DNA of 64,000 nt from an uncultured Sulfitobacter sp. Lineage in GTDB: Bacteria; Pseudomonadota; Alphaproteobacteria; Rhodobacterales; Rhodobacteraceae. The notes under the pieces were generated by a model, which had not been told where the DNA came from, ran no database searches, and worked only from the letters and a program-made list of their open reading frames with translations. The translations under genes and the position numbers were made by a program. This document shows, in pieces, positions 1 through 11,362 of the stretch. Every line of letters starts with the position of its first letter. Within the stretch, counting starts at the first letter, position 1. The stretch spans positions 558,001 through 622,000 of the forward strand of contig NZ_CANNBM010000001.1 of assembly GCF_947502895.1 (NCBI RefSeq). The letters run 5' to 3'.

Positions 1-1
1 G

Positions 2-982
2 GAGGCAAATACAGGCTACGCCATGCCCTACGGCAACGACCCGATTATGGACGAGGTCCGCGAGGGTATCCGCGCCACGTTCGAGGCCCCCGAGGCCGCC
101 GTCTATCTGGTGGCAACCGGCACCGCTGCTAACGCGCTGGCACTCGCGTGCTACACCCAGCCGTGGCAAACGATTTTCTGCGCCCAATACAGTCACATCG
201 AGGAAGATGAATGTAACGCGCCAGAATTCTATGCGGGCGGCGCGAAACTGACCCTCATTCCTACCGATAACAAGATGTCGCCCCACGCACTGGCCGATGC
301 CATCGCCCGCCGTCCCCACAATGCCAACGTCCACATGGCCCAAGCAGGTGCCGTCTCGATCACCCAAGTAACCGAGTTCGGCTCGGTCCACAGCCTTGAA
401 GAACTGCGCGCCCTGACCGCCGTGGCAAAAGACGCAAACCTGCCCGTCCATCTCGACGGCGCACGCTTTGCAAATGCAGCGGTCGCCCTAGACTGTACCG
501 CCGCTGAAATGACGTGGAAATCAGGCGTCGATGTGGTCAGCTTCGGTGGCACCAAAAACGGCTGCATGGGGGTTGAGGCGGTGGTCTTTTTCGACCCCTC
601 CAAAGCATGGGAGTTCGAACTGCGGCGCAAGCGCGGCGCGCATCTGTTTTCCAAACACCGCTATCTCTCGGCCCAGATGGCAGGGTATCTAGCAGATGAC
701 CTGTGGCAGGACATGGCGCGCAGCGCGAATTCCGCCTGCGCGCGGCTTGCCACTGGGCTGACAGCGCGGGGCGCGCAGATGATGCACACACCCCAAGCCA
801 ACATGATTTTTACCCGCTTTCCCCGCGCCACCCATCAGGCACTGCATGCCGCGGGGGCTAAGTACTATGTGCTGGACGGCGATATCGACCAAGGTGCGCC
901 CGACGAATTGCTCGCCGCGCGTCTGGTTTGTGACTGGTCGATGACCAACGAACTGGTTGACCAGTTCCTGAGCTATTTCTAG
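2..982 (+). CDS. ltaE: Low-specificity L-threonine aldolase, 5' end outside window
   Basis: This is a PLP-dependent fold-type I enzyme that would cleave L-threonine or L-allo-threonine to glycine and acetaldehyde in the cytoplasm. The frame is open back to base 2 and reads E-A-N-T-G-Y-A before the first methionine, which fits the family segment preceding YGNDP, so the gene starts upstream and about 326 residues are visible. Seen: the substrate-site stretch HLDGARFANA and the PLP-lysine region SFGGTKNGC, where the Lys forms the Schiff base. The family is usually near 345 residues, so only a short N-terminal piece is missing. It converges on the alpha/beta hydrolase with no obvious hairpin between. 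Confidence in the family is high; exact substrate preference is inferred. Confidence 0.9.
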   Translation, partial: EANTGYAMPYGNDPIMDEVREGIRATFEAPEAAVYLVATGTAANALALACYTQPWQTIFCAQYSHIEEDECNAPEFYAGGAKLTLIPTDNKMSPHALADAIARRPHNANVHMAQAGAVSITQVTEFGSVHSLEELRALTAVAKDANLPVHLDGARFANAAVALDCTAAEMTWKSGVDVVSFGGTKNGCMGVEAVVFFDPSKAWEFELRRKRGAHLFSKHRYLSAQMAGYLADDLWQDMARSANSACARLATGLTARGAQMMHTPQANMIFTRFPRATHQALHAAGAKYYVLDGDIDQGAPDELLAARLVCDWSMTNELVDQFLSYF

Positions 983-1034
983 GCATTAGCACCGCCGCAA
1001 GCCATCACATCACCTCTGGGATCCGCCCGCGGCC

Positions 1035-1823
1035 CTAACTGCGCGCCAGCAGGTCGCGGATCGGCGCGGCAACCTCCTGCACATGGGTCAGCGGCACCAT
1101 ATGTCCCGCATCTTTCACAATCACCCTGTCGACATCGGGCAATCGTTTCTCAAGCGATTCTGCGATCTGACCGCTCATCGGTGGGGACGCATCGCCCTCG
1201 ATGATGAGTGAGGGCATCGCCGCGCGGTCCAGCCGCCTTTCTTGTAGCAACCCTGCACTATCATGATGCAAAAAGGCCGCACTGGCAGGCACATAATGCA
1301 CCAGTCGGGCCATGTGGTCCTGCATCCGCGCGGGCAAGTCCTCCCATGCTGTGCCGTCTCCCCAGTCGCGATGGAAAACACGCGCGGCCTCCCGCTCATC
1401 CCCCTCGGCAAAGGCCGCGTCCAGTGCTGCATTGGCTTTTTGGTGCTGCGCCAACAACTCGGGCCGGTCCTGAATAGCCGCAGCGAAATAAACAGGCTCG
1501 ATCATCGTTAGGCTGCGCACCAGCTCGGGGTTTTGCACCGCGATGCGCAGCGCCACCGTCGCACCGAATGAATGCCCGATCAGGTCCATTGGCCCGTCGA
1601 TCAGCGCCAGCGCCATATCAGTTGCCACATCATGTACGTTGCCCGTCCGGTCCCAGACTCCCGATTTGCCATGGCTCGGCAAATCGAACGCCAGCAGGCT
1701 CAAATCTTCCTTCAGCGCCGCCGCAAGACCACGCCATGCGCCCACGTGGCCCAGCGTACAGTGAATGGCCAGCGCGCGCCGCGGCGCACCCTCATAAAGA
1801 TGTGTATGCGTATGAAGTGTCAC
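1035..1823 (-). CDS. Alpha/beta hydrolase
   Basis: A 262-residue alpha/beta hydrolase fold protein, probably cytoplasmic. The nucleophile elbow GHSFGA (near residue 83) supplies the catalytic Ser, and a late DAGHMVP motif supplies the His. The usual oxyanion HG motif after the first strands reads HCTLGH here. It starts with GTG, and that codon overlaps the stop of the upstream isomerase gene as GTGA, so the two are probably translated together. The substrate cannot be told from sequence; esters or ring-cleavage products are typical for such stand-alone hydrolases. Confidence 0.8.
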   Translation of the reverse strand: MTLHTHTHLYEGAPRRALAIHCTLGHVGAWRGLAAALKEDLSLLAFDLPSHGKSGVWDRTGNVHDVATDMALALIDGPMDLIGHSFGATVALRIAVQNPELVRSLTMIEPVYFAAAIQDRPELLAQHQKANAALDAAFAEGDEREAARVFHRDWGDGTAWEDLPARMQDHMARLVHYVPASAAFLHHDSAGLLQERRLDRAAMPSLIIEGDASPPMSGQIAESLEKRLPDVDRVIVKDAGHMVPLTHVQEVAAPIRDLLARS

Positions 1824-2416
1824 AGTTTTCCTTGCAGATGAAGATCCAGATCAGCAATCCGGTCCTGCCCCCAGAACCGCTGCCCGTCTACCACATAGAA
1901 CGGCGCACCGAATACACCAGCCTCAACCGCATCTTCCAGATTGCGCGCATAGGTCTCTGCCCCCGTCAGCAGGCCGCTGTCGGACAGCGCAGGGTCAAAC
2001 CCTGCCTCGCTCAGAAACGCCTTAATCACATCATCCTCGGCGATGTCCTTTTCCTCAGCCCAGACCGCGCGCGTGATGATATGCGCCAACAGTCCCAGAT
2101 CACCGCCACCTGCATTCTGCGCCGCGATAAATGCATAGGCCGCAGGTGCCCCATTGGTTGGCCAATGCGCAGGTTGCAAATTGAACGGCAGCCCCAGCTT
2201 TTTCGCCTGCCGTGGCAGCTCTTGAGCGCGGTATTCAATGCGGCTGATGTGACGGTCCTTGGGCGGTGTGCCCCCCGTGCGCCCGAATCCCTGAATGATA
2301 TCGAAAGGCTTATAGTTGATATCGGCCCCATGCCGCGCCGCCACTTCCTCCAGCCGCGTCTGTGCAAGGTAGCAATAGGGTGACAGGGTTGCGAAATAAT
2401 AGTCGATCGTGGCCAT
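1820..2416 (-). CDS. 2-hydroxychromene-2-carboxylate isomerase family protein (DsbA-like fold)
   Basis: A 198-residue protein of the GST-kappa/DsbA thioredoxin-fold group. It begins MATIDYYFATLSPYCYLA, where the conserved S-P-Y-C/S-Y near the first strand is the glutathione-contacting Ser region of 2-hydroxychromene-2-carboxylate isomerases. The C-terminal GVFGAPFYVVDGQRFWGQDR is the conserved cis-Pro and substrate-site block of the family. A further 48 bases upstream are open, but the ATG at 2416 follows a GGAG site, so I start there. Known family members isomerise in naphthalene degradation; in roseobacters this paralogue usually lies outside any such pathway, so the substrate is unknown. 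It is coupled to the downstream hydrolase by a 4-bp overlap. Confidence 0.8.
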   Translation of the reverse strand: MATIDYYFATLSPYCYLAQTRLEEVAARHGADINYKPFDIIQGFGRTGGTPPKDRHISRIEYRAQELPRQAKKLGLPFNLQPAHWPTNGAPAAYAFIAAQNAGGGDLGLLAHIITRAVWAEEKDIAEDDVIKAFLSEAGFDPALSDSGLLTGAETYARNLEDAVEAGVFGAPFYVVDGQRFWGQDRIADLDLHLQGKL

Positions 2417-2522
2417 TTGAGAGCTCCATAAAGGTGTGTCCGCTTTGCCTGACCCTAGGCGCATGTTAGGTGCTGTTCAATGTAACGATTCTGTAAAACC
2501 GCTGCCACGGAGCGACCCAAAC

Positions 2523-3542
2523 ATGCCAAACACCCCCGAGCCAAAGCTGATCTCAGGCAATGCCAACATGCCTCTTGCCAAAGCAATCGCACGGCGGATG
2601 TCGTTGCACCGTGGTACACATGTCGGTCTGGTCGACACACGGGTCGAACGGTTTAACGATGGCGAGATTTTTGTCGAGGTGTTCGAGAACGTGCGCGGTG
2701 AAGATATGTTCATCATCCAGCCCACTTCGAACCCCGCCAATGACAACCTGATGGAGCTGCTGATTATGGCCGATGCCCTGCGCCGCTCTTCGGCCCAGCG
2801 GGTGACAGCGGTATTGCCCTACTTCGGCTATGCCCGTCAGGATCGCCGGACAAAGGCGCGCACACCAATCACGGCCAAACTGGTCGCAAACATGATGGTT
2901 GGCACAGGCATCGAACGGATCCTCACGATGGATCTGCACGCCGCTCAAATTCAGGGCTTCTTCGATATTCCCGTTGATAACCTCTACGCCTCGCCTGTCT
3001 TCGCGCTCGATATCAAACACGCGTTCAAAGACCAGATGGAAGATTTGCTGATCATCTCGCCCGATGTCGGCGGCGTGGCCCGCGCCCGCGAATTGGCCAA
3101 ACGCCTGAACGCGCCCCTCGCCATTGTCGACAAACGCCGCGAAAAAGCAGGCGAAGTCAGCGAAATGACCGTGATCGGCGACGTAAAGGGCAAAACCTGT
3201 CTCATCATTGACGACATCTGCGATACCGCAGGCACCCTGTGCAAAGCCGCCGAAGTGCTGCTGGAGAACGGTGCCAAGGAAGTACACGCCTATATCAGCC
3301 ACGGCGTGATGTCCGGCCCGGCGGTCGAGCGTGTTACAAATTCGGTCATGAAATCACTTGTCATCACCGACAGCATCCAGCCCACGGATGCCGTCAAAAA
3401 CGCCCCCAACATCCGCATCGTACCCACCGCCCCGATCTTCGCGCAGGCAATCCTGAACATCTGGAACGGGACCTCCGTGTCGTCTCTGTTTGAGCAAGAC
3501 ACCCTGGGCCCGATCTACGACGGCATGTACACCGACGGATAA
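2523..3542 (+). CDS. prs: Ribose-phosphate pyrophosphokinase (PRPP synthetase)
   Basis: Makes 5-phosphoribosyl-1-pyrophosphate from ribose 5-phosphate and ATP, feeding purine, pyrimidine, histidine and NAD synthesis. The 339-residue product carries [16 protein letters not shown] near the N-terminus, the catalytic flexible-loop region [23 protein letters not shown], and the PRPP-binding loop [12 protein letters not shown] near residues 228-240. The ATG at 2523 follows GGAG with about 10 bases of spacing; the longer open frame from 2436 has no comparable site and adds non-family sequence. It is divergent from the isomerase gene and is followed by a hairpin at 3596-3620. The call is firm. Confidence 0.97.
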   Translation: MPNTPEPKLISGNANMPLAKAIARRMSLHRGTHVGLVDTRVERFNDGEIFVEVFENVRGEDMFIIQPTSNPANDNLMELLIMADALRRSSAQRVTAVLPYFGYARQDRRTKARTPITAKLVANMMVGTGIERILTMDLHAAQIQGFFDIPVDNLYASPVFALDIKHAFKDQMEDLLIISPDVGGVARARELAKRLNAPLAIVDKRREKAGEVSEMTVIGDVKGKTCLIIDDICDTAGTLCKAAEVLLENGAKEVHAYISHGVMSGPAVERVTNSVMKSLVITDSIQPTDAVKNAPNIRIVPTAPIFAQAILNIWNGTSVSSLFEQDTLGPIYDGMYTDG

Positions 3543-3595
3543 GCACTGCCGCGTCCACACAGCCCCGCTTCTTTATTTTTCCTATAAACTCACCT

Positions 3596-3620
3596 GATCT
3601 CTCCCCCTTAGGGAGAGATC
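3596..3620 (+). terminator. Hairpin after prs, possible bidirectional terminator
   Basis: A perfect 10-bp inverted repeat GATCTCTCCC / GGGAGAGATC with a 5-base loop lies between the convergent prs and H-lectin genes. No strong T-run follows on either strand (ATTACA on plus; AGGTGAGT on minus), so termination is inferred from position and stem strength. Confidence 0.5.
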
Positions 3621-3645
3621 ATTACAACAGCCCCGTCAGGCGCTG

Positions 3646-3996
3646 TCAGCCGACATCCCACGCATCCGCGTCCTCAAGCTCCCCCAAAGCTGTCCATGCA
3701 ATGCGCACGCGGGCGACCTTCGTGTCACCCCATGTGCGAAACACCATGTCAAAACCCTTCTCCGTCACGGCTTCCGCCGTCACATCGGCACGCAAAACCG
3801 TGCCCGCATCCATATCCCACAGCGAGATTGACAGCTGCACTGTAGGCACGCTGAGGTATTTCTCCGAGAACTTGATCCGCCGCCGCCGCTCCCGCTGGCC
3901 ACGTCCGGTCCACATTTCGCCGCCATCCTCGAAATCCTCGAACAGTACCTCGTCTCCGCTGTCCACACCGACAATCAAACTGCGCAACTTTTTCAT
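3646..3996 (-). CDS. H-type lectin domain protein
   Basis: A 116-residue single-domain protein. The block FSEKYLSVPTVQLSISLWDMD, followed by ADVTAEAVTEKGFDMVFRTWGDTKV and ending in RIAWTALG, matches the six-strand H-type lectin domain (the Helix pomatia agglutinin type), where F/Y-x-x-x-P-V, G-F-x-x-x-F-x-T-W and the final W-x-A are conserved. No signal peptide or membrane segment is seen, so it may be cytosolic or leave by a non-Sec route. In animals these domains bind N-acetylgalactosamine as trimers; the bacterial role is not known to me. It lies alone between prs and the ATP synthase operon terminator. Confidence 0.75.
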   Translation of the reverse strand: MKKLRSLIVGVDSGDEVLFEDFEDGGEMWTGRGQRERRRRIKFSEKYLSVPTVQLSISLWDMDAGTVLRADVTAEAVTEKGFDMVFRTWGDTKVARVRIAWTALGELEDADAWDVG

Positions 3997-4066
3997 CTTG
4001 GTTTTCCCGTGGTATTTCAGACGACGCCCTACCGAGATTCTATGGCAAATTCACGGCAGCTCCATA

Positions 4067-4098
4067 TGCAAAAGGCCCCGCATTGCTGCGAGGCCCTT
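4067..4098 (-). terminator. Rho-independent terminator of the atp operon
   Basis: On the minus strand, 20 bases after the atpC stop, a 12-bp stem (AAGGGCCTCGCA with TGCGGGGCCTTT, two G-U pairs) closes a GCAA tetraloop and runs into TTTT. This is a textbook intrinsic terminator. Confidence 0.85.
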
Positions 4099-4117
4099 CA
4101 ATTCTCATGTCCAAAGC

Positions 4118-4546
4118 TCAGTTTTTGGCGGTCAAGCCCATGTGCTCGCCCATAGCAACCATGTCCGACAGCAGCTTGGCTGCATCATCCACAGGGCCAG
4201 GCTCGTTTTCAAAGGCTTCTTTCACCTTCGTGTACATGGTCCGCGCTTCTTCCATGATCTCGTCCATGGTTTCTTGCGTCATGTCTGCCTTGGCCAGTGC
4301 ACGCTCGGCCAAAACCGAAACGCCTGTCGCTGTGATCTCGGCAAAGCCGCCAGTAACCACATACTGCGACTGACCGTCAGGGCCATCCACAGTCAACAGA
4401 CCGGGGCGCAGGGTGGTGATGGTTGGCGCATGATCGGGCATTGCCGTCATATCGCCATCCGCACCGGGAATCTGCACCGAAGCCACTTGAGCCGAGGCAA
4501 GGCGCCGCTCGGGCGACACCAGATCGAATTGCATCGTGTCTGCCAT
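4118..4546 (-). CDS. atpC: ATP synthase F1 subunit epsilon
   Basis: The 142-residue epsilon subunit is part of the rotor stalk that contacts the c-ring and can inhibit ATP hydrolysis. The N-terminal beta-sandwich is visible as [18 protein letters not shown], then [22 protein letters not shown], which is the usual epsilon signature. The C-terminal half is helical with [11 protein letters not shown]. The start has a strong AAGGAG site that overlaps the TAA stop of atpD, which indicates coupled translation. It is the last gene of atpHAGDC and is followed by a terminator hairpin. Confidence 0.95.
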   Translation of the reverse strand: MADTMQFDLVSPERRLASAQVASVQIPGADGDMTAMPDHAPTITTLRPGLLTVDGPDGQSQYVVTGGFAEITATGVSVLAERALAKADMTQETMDEIMEEARTMYTKVKEAFENEPGPVDDAAKLLSDMVAMGEHMGLTAKN

Positions 4547-4558
4547 CTTGAGCGCTCC

Positions 4559-6878
<2,320 letters not shown>

Positions 6879-6892
6879 TGGCTTATCTCTCC

Positions 6893-8431
6893 TTAAGCGA
6901 AGTCAGCAGCGAACGCGTCGAGAGCCGCTTTGATTTTATCTTCCAGCTCGTCTTTCACCTTACGGTCGTTGTTGGTGATGTCGTCCAGAAGGTCGGCGTG
7001 CTTGCCGCGCAGATGCTTGAGCAGACCAGCCTCGTAACGGCCAACCTCTTTTACATCCACTTTGTCCAAATAGCCGTTGGTACCTGCATAGATCACGCAG
7101 ACGATCTCGGCATTGGTCAGCGGGTTGTACTGCGCCTGCTTCATCAGCTCGGTCAGGCGCGCACCACGGGCCAGCAACTGCTGGGTGGCCGCATCCAGAT
7201 CGGAACCGAACTGTGCAAAGGCTGCCATTTCGCGGTACTGCGCGAGCGACAACTTAACAGGACCGGCAACAGAAGACATTGCCTTGGTCTGGGCAGAGGA
7301 GCCAACGCGCGAAACCGACAGACCGGTGTTCACAGCAGGGCGGATGCCTTGATAGAACAATTCGGTCTCAAGGAAGATCTGACCGTCGGTGATCGAAATC
7401 ACGTTGGTTGGAATAAACGCGGATACGTCACCACCTTGGGTTTCAATGATCGGCAGCGCCGTCAGGGAACCGTTGCCAGCGTCATCACCCAATTTGGCGG
7501 AACGCTCAAGCAAACGAGAGTGGAGATAGAAAACGTCACCTGGATAGGCTTCACGCCCGGGTGGACGACGCAGCAGCAGCGACATCTGGCGATAGGACAC
7601 AGCCTGCTTGGAGAGATCATCGTATACGATCAAAGCGTGGCGGCCGTTGTCACGGAAGTGCTCTGCCATTGCTGTCGCGGAGTATGGCGCGAGGAACTGC
7701 ATAGGCGCAGGCTCGGACGCTGTCGCGGCAACAACGATGGAATATTCAATCGCGCCTGTTTCTTCCAGCTTTTTAACCAGCTGGGCAACAGTGGAGCGTT
7801 TCTGACCGATCGCAACGTACACGCAGTACATTTTCTTGCTCTCGTCGTCGCCCGCGGCTTTGTTAACCTGCGCCTGGTTCAGCATCGCGTCGAGCGCAAC
7901 AGCCGTTTTACCAGTCTGGCGGTCACCAATGATCAGCTCGCGCTGGCCACGGCCAATCGGGATCATCGCGTCAACGGACTTGAGGCCAGTGGCCATCGGC
8001 TCGTGTACGGATTTACGCGGGATGATGCCCGGCGCTTTGACTTCAGCCAGACCGCGCTTGGACGTGCCCAGCGGGCCTTTGCCGTCAATGGGGTTGCCCA
8101 GACCGTCCACAACACGGCCCAACAGTTCGTCACCGATTGGCACGTCCACGATGGAGTTGGTGCGCTTGACGGTGTCGCCTTCTTTGATGTCACGGTCGGA
8201 ACCGAAGATAACAACACCGACGTTGTCCGCTTCGAGGTTCAGGGCCATGCCCTGAATACCACCGGGGAATTCGACCATCTCGCCCGCTTGGACATTGTCC
8301 AAACCATAGACGCGCGCAATACCGTCACCAACGGAAAGCACACGACCAACTTCGGCGACTTCGGCCTCTTGACCAAAGTTCTTGATCTGGTCCTTCAGGA
8401 TTGCAGAAATTTCTGCCGCTTGGATACCCAT
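6893..8431 (-). CDS. atpA: ATP synthase F1 subunit alpha
   Basis: Non-catalytic nucleotide-binding subunit of F1, 512 residues. It opens [20 protein letters not shown], has Walker [12 protein letters not shown] near residue 170, the [36 protein letters not shown] region and the [10 protein letters not shown] segment with the arginine-finger neighbourhood. Its ATG directly abuts the TAA of atpH with no spacer, and a GAGG site lies inside the end of atpH. The call is firm. Confidence 0.98.
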   Translation of the reverse strand: MGIQAAEISAILKDQIKNFGQEAEVAEVGRVLSVGDGIARVYGLDNVQAGEMVEFPGGIQGMALNLEADNVGVVIFGSDRDIKEGDTVKRTNSIVDVPIGDELLGRVVDGLGNPIDGKGPLGTSKRGLAEVKAPGIIPRKSVHEPMATGLKSVDAMIPIGRGQRELIIGDRQTGKTAVALDAMLNQAQVNKAAGDDESKKMYCVYVAIGQKRSTVAQLVKKLEETGAIEYSIVVAATASEPAPMQFLAPYSATAMAEHFRDNGRHALIVYDDLSKQAVSYRQMSLLLRRPPGREAYPGDVFYLHSRLLERSAKLGDDAGNGSLTALPIIETQGGDVSAFIPTNVISITDGQIFLETELFYQGIRPAVNTGLSVSRVGSSAQTKAMSSVAGPVKLSLAQYREMAAFAQFGSDLDAATQQLLARGARLTELMKQAQYNPLTNAEIVCVIYAGTNGYLDKVDVKEVGRYEAGLLKHLRGKHADLLDDITNNDRKVKDELEDKIKAALDAFAADFA

Positions 8432-8992
8432 TTATCCGACCTCTTTCATTACATTCTGGAGGGAATTTAGCTTCGAGCGGATCGACGTGTCGATCATCTT
8501 GGAGCCTACTTTAACAATCAAACCGCCGATGAGCGTCTCATCAACGGTCTGGTGCAGTGTCACGGTCTTGCCGGTTGTCTTTTTGAGCGACGCGGCCAGC
8601 TTGTCTGCCTGTGCCTTCGTCAGCGCCTTGGCAGAAGTCACGTCAGCCGCGATTTCGCCTTTGTCGTCCGCGATAATATCGCGCAAAGTCTGCACCAGTT
8701 GAGGCAAGACAAACAAACGACGTTTCTGCGCCATCAATGCCAGCGTGTTGGCAATCATTGGCGACAGTTTCATTTTCTTTGCCAATGCAGTGATCGCATC
8801 CGACTGCTGCCCGCGTGTGTAGATGGGCGAGTGGATCAGCGCGCGAAAATCGTCGCTGGTGGTCATTGCATCATGCAAAGCTGTCAAATCCGTTTCCACG
8901 GCTTTGACTTTTTTGGCCTCTTTGGCCAATTCGAATACGGCTTTCGCATAGCGTTGCGCGATGCCTGTTGAGATCGAAGCTGGTTCGGACAC
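8432..8992 (-). CDS. atpH: ATP synthase F1 subunit delta (OSCP), GTG start
   Basis: Delta links the F1 head to the peripheral stalk. The product (186 residues) opens SEPASISTGIAQRYAKAVFELAKEAKK and ends TLIGGLIVKVGSKMIDTSIRSKLNSL, both typical of OSCP/delta. The start is decided by the ribosome site: GAGAGG sits directly against an ATG at 8998 with no spacing, but 6 bases before a GTG at 8992, and the GTG gives the (M)SEPASIS start usual in Rhodobacterales. First gene of atpHAGDC. The Fo genes are not here, as is usual in alphaproteobacteria. Confidence 0.95.
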   Translation of the reverse strand: MSEPASISTGIAQRYAKAVFELAKEAKKVKAVETDLTALHDAMTTSDDFRALIHSPIYTRGQQSDAITALAKKMKLSPMIANTLALMAQKRRLFVLPQLVQTLRDIIADDKGEIAADVTSAKALTKAQADKLAASLKKTTGKTVTLHQTVDETLIGGLIVKVGSKMIDTSIRSKLNSLQNVMKEVG

Positions 8993-9450
8993 GTCCATCC
9001 TCTCATACGTCTGCACCGGATCGCCGTCATGGCGAGACCAGTGTGTTGGCGCGGCTTGGAAAAGTGACCAAGCGATTAAATCAGGGGCGATGTAGCAGAC
9101 CGTTCTAGGTGCCGCAACACAGTATAGTGATGTCGCTAATCTGCCGCAGCCATAATTTTCAAGCACTTGGCGCAATTGCGGCCTTTTACCCAGTGCCTAA
9201 ATTTTGTGCAGGTGCAGCATTTGCGCTGTCAACAGCGATTCTTTCATGGGCGTTGCACCTTCCGGTCATCCTACGGACACACGCTATAATAGCAACAAAT
9301 TGCCTCAAGCCCGCGCGATTGTTTCCGTATCCTGAACAATATGTCGATTACTTAGGGTAAATCGCTTCTTCCGCGGTCCGAACGCCTGATTTCATTGACT
9401 CTTTCTCCCATCCACGAAAACCTTAACGAATATTTAAGGAGTCTGCCGCA
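8993..9450. other. Divergent intergenic region between atpH and the RTX-like gene
   Basis: About 460 bases without a convincing gene. An 83-codon open frame at 9109-9360 (plus) has no ribosome site or recognisable composition. The region must hold the promoter of the atp operon and that of the RTX-like gene. TATA-like elements are visible (TATACT on the minus strand near 9111-9116, TATAAT on the plus strand at 9285-9290), but neither has a good -35 at 16-18 bases, so I do not assign either. Confidence 0.5.
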
Positions 9451-11361
9451 ATGTCACCCCTCGCTCTTCTCGCTCTTCTGGGCCTCACTGTTTTCATTCC
9501 CGTCTTTAGCAATGACGATGACGAGCCACCATTTGACGAGGATCTAGATCCCGCAGAGCCTGTAGACCCGATTGATCCCGTCGACCCGATTGATCCGGTA
9601 GATCCGGTAGTCCCCGTCGATCCGGTTAACCCTGTTGATCCTGTAGACCCCGTCGATCCCGTAGCACCTGTCGACCCGCCGGCGAGCGTTACAGGCACAA
9701 GCGGGGACGACACCCTCACCACTTCGTCAAACCAGACCGTCGACGGCTTTGCAGGCGCTGATACAATCACTGCCGATAGCTTCGGGGATGATGCAATCCT
9801 CAATGGCGGCCTGGACAACGACACAATCATCATTGAACGCGACGCCGACAACAATGTTGCAAATGGCGGGCGCGGCGATGATCTGTTCAACCTCGGCGGC
9901 GCAGGCACCACAGCCAACGGCAACTCGGGGGATGACAGCTTTTTCCTCGACGGCACGAACACAACCATAAACGGAGGCGACGGCAACGATATCATCCGCA
10001 GCGGCGTCGACCAGAACGGCGCGCTGATTAACGGCGGCCCGGGCGCAGATGCGATCAACGCGGCTGGTACCGATATCAATATAAATGGCGACATAGGCGA
10101 TGATGCCATCACCTATTCAGGGGCCACAGGCGGTGCATTCGGCAATCTCGGCGACGACACGCTGATCGCCACACCAGCAGGCGCTGGCCTGTCAGGCACG
10201 TTGGTCGGCAACGGCGGCGATGATCAGCTAGAGGTCCGCGACACCGCAGAAAGCCGCGGCAATGTCTCCCTGCGCGGCGGCGATGGCGATGACACCTTCA
10301 TCGTTGATGCCCTCGTCAACAGCCGCAGCGTCGATGGCGGCTTTGACACGCTCACGGGCGGGCGCGAGAACATCAACTCCGAAAGCATCGGGCGCGAAAG
10401 CTTCAACATCTCGCTCGACTTTCTTGAGGGCGCAATCCCCGCAGGCATCATCAACATTGCGACCATCACGGATTTCGACCGCGAGAGCGATACCATCAAC
10501 ATTACGACACAGCAGCCTGACAGCGCGGGGATTGTATTCGAAGGACTGGAATTATCGGTGGCCGAGGATGGCAGCTATACTGACATCATCGCCAACTATG
10601 GCTCTACCACCACGGATAGCGCACCCACCCTCGCCGTGATCCGCGTGCTGGGTGTGGACGATCTTGCGCTCAGCGATATCAACCTCAGCACAGGCGACGC
10701 CACCACAGCGGGAAATGACTATATTTCGTCGGGCGGCGTCGATGGCGACAGGGATGTCGATGCAACAATCTCGGGGGGTCTGGGCGATGACCTGCTGTTG
10801 CACGAAGGCCGCGACGATGCGGACGGCCTCGTCATGGAAGGTGGCGCGGGCAATGACACCCTGATCGCGGACGAGGTCGAATTCAGCAACCCCACAACCC
10901 TTGATGGCGGGACGGGGGATGATCTGTTGATAACACAGCTCTTTACCCCTGCAAATCTGGACACAGTCGATACTTTCACCACTGGCGCAGGGGCCGATAC
11001 TGTTGAAATCTCGCCGCTCTTGGCAAACGGGCAAGAGGCCGAGTACGGTATCGTGGCACGGGTGACAGACTTCTCCCCCGCAGAAGATCTGATTGTTATC
11101 GACGTGGCATCCTATGATACAGGCGGCGCCGTGGATGCGCTGACACAATCGGTCACGCTGACCGAGAACCTCTCGGAGGGCTATACCGATGCCAGCATCC
11201 TGCTAACCGACGATGACGATGGTTTGGTCTTCTCTGGCGTAGTGCGGCTTGAGGGGCTTATAGGGTTGTCCAGTGCTGACATCGGCGTGTCTCTGACCGA
11301 CCGCTCTGTCGATCCTCTGGCCATTCCGTCCTATCTTTATACCGCAACAAGCGAGACCTGA
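9451..11361 (+). CDS. RTX-type calcium-binding repeat protein with N-terminal anchor and Asp-Pro linker
   Basis: A 636-residue protein in three parts. Residues about 2-20 (PLALLALLGLTVFIPVF) form one hydrophobic segment, likely a signal anchor. Residues about 24-75 are an acidic, proline-rich linker built from V-D-P and I-D-P units. The rest contains about 13 glycine/aspartate nonapeptide-like motifs (GGDGNDII, GGRGDDLF, GNGGDDQL, GGAGNDTL) of the RTX/hemolysin type, which bind calcium in beta-rolls, plus spacer domains with ITDFDRESDTI and VTDFSPAEDLIVID, as in surface and secreted roseobacter proteins. A strong AAGGAG precedes the ATG by 9 bases. No type I secretion genes are adjacent. It is probably envelope-anchored and exposed; its function is unknown. 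Confidence 0.8.
   Translation: MSPLALLALLGLTVFIPVFSNDDDEPPFDEDLDPAEPVDPIDPVDPIDPVDPVVPVDPVNPVDPVDPVDPVAPVDPPASVTGTSGDDTLTTSSNQTVDGFAGADTITADSFGDDAILNGGLDNDTIIIERDADNNVANGGRGDDLFNLGGAGTTANGNSGDDSFFLDGTNTTINGGDGNDIIRSGVDQNGALINGGPGADAINAAGTDININGDIGDDAITYSGATGGAFGNLGDDTLIATPAGAGLSGTLVGNGGDDQLEVRDTAESRGNVSLRGGDGDDTFIVDALVNSRSVDGGFDTLTGGRENINSESIGRESFNISLDFLEGAIPAGIINIATITDFDRESDTINITTQQPDSAGIVFEGLELSVAEDGSYTDIIANYGSTTTDSAPTLAVIRVLGVDDLALSDINLSTGDATTAGNDYISSGGVDGDRDVDATISGGLGDDLLLHEGRDDADGLVMEGGAGNDTLIADEVEFSNPTTLDGGTGDDLLITQLFTPANLDTVDTFTTGAGADTVEISPLLANGQEAEYGIVARVTDFSPAEDLIVIDVASYDTGGAVDALTQSVTLTENLSEGYTDASILLTDDDDGLVFSGVVRLEGLIGLSSADIGVSLTDRSVDPLAIPSYLYTATSET
9556..9675 (+). repeat. Degenerate tandem repeat coding the Asp-Pro linker
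   Basis: Roughly twelve 9-bp units of the type GAT-CCN-GTN / GAC-CCN-ATT encode (V/I)-D-P repeats. Codons differ between copies (GTC, GTA, GTT; GAT, GAC), so the protein repeat is kept while the DNA repeat has drifted. Confidence 0.75.
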
Positions 11362-11362
11362 T

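Noticed and set aside
9109..9360. An 83-codon frame in the gap before the RTX-like gene
   Set aside because: No Shine-Dalgarno site, ordinary composition for non-coding DNA and no recognisable pattern.
9423..10112. Collagen-like G-S-T-G repeats in a minus-strand frame
   Set aside because: It is the reverse complement of the Asp-Pro linker of the RTX-like gene, which has the start signals; the repeat is inherited from that DNA.
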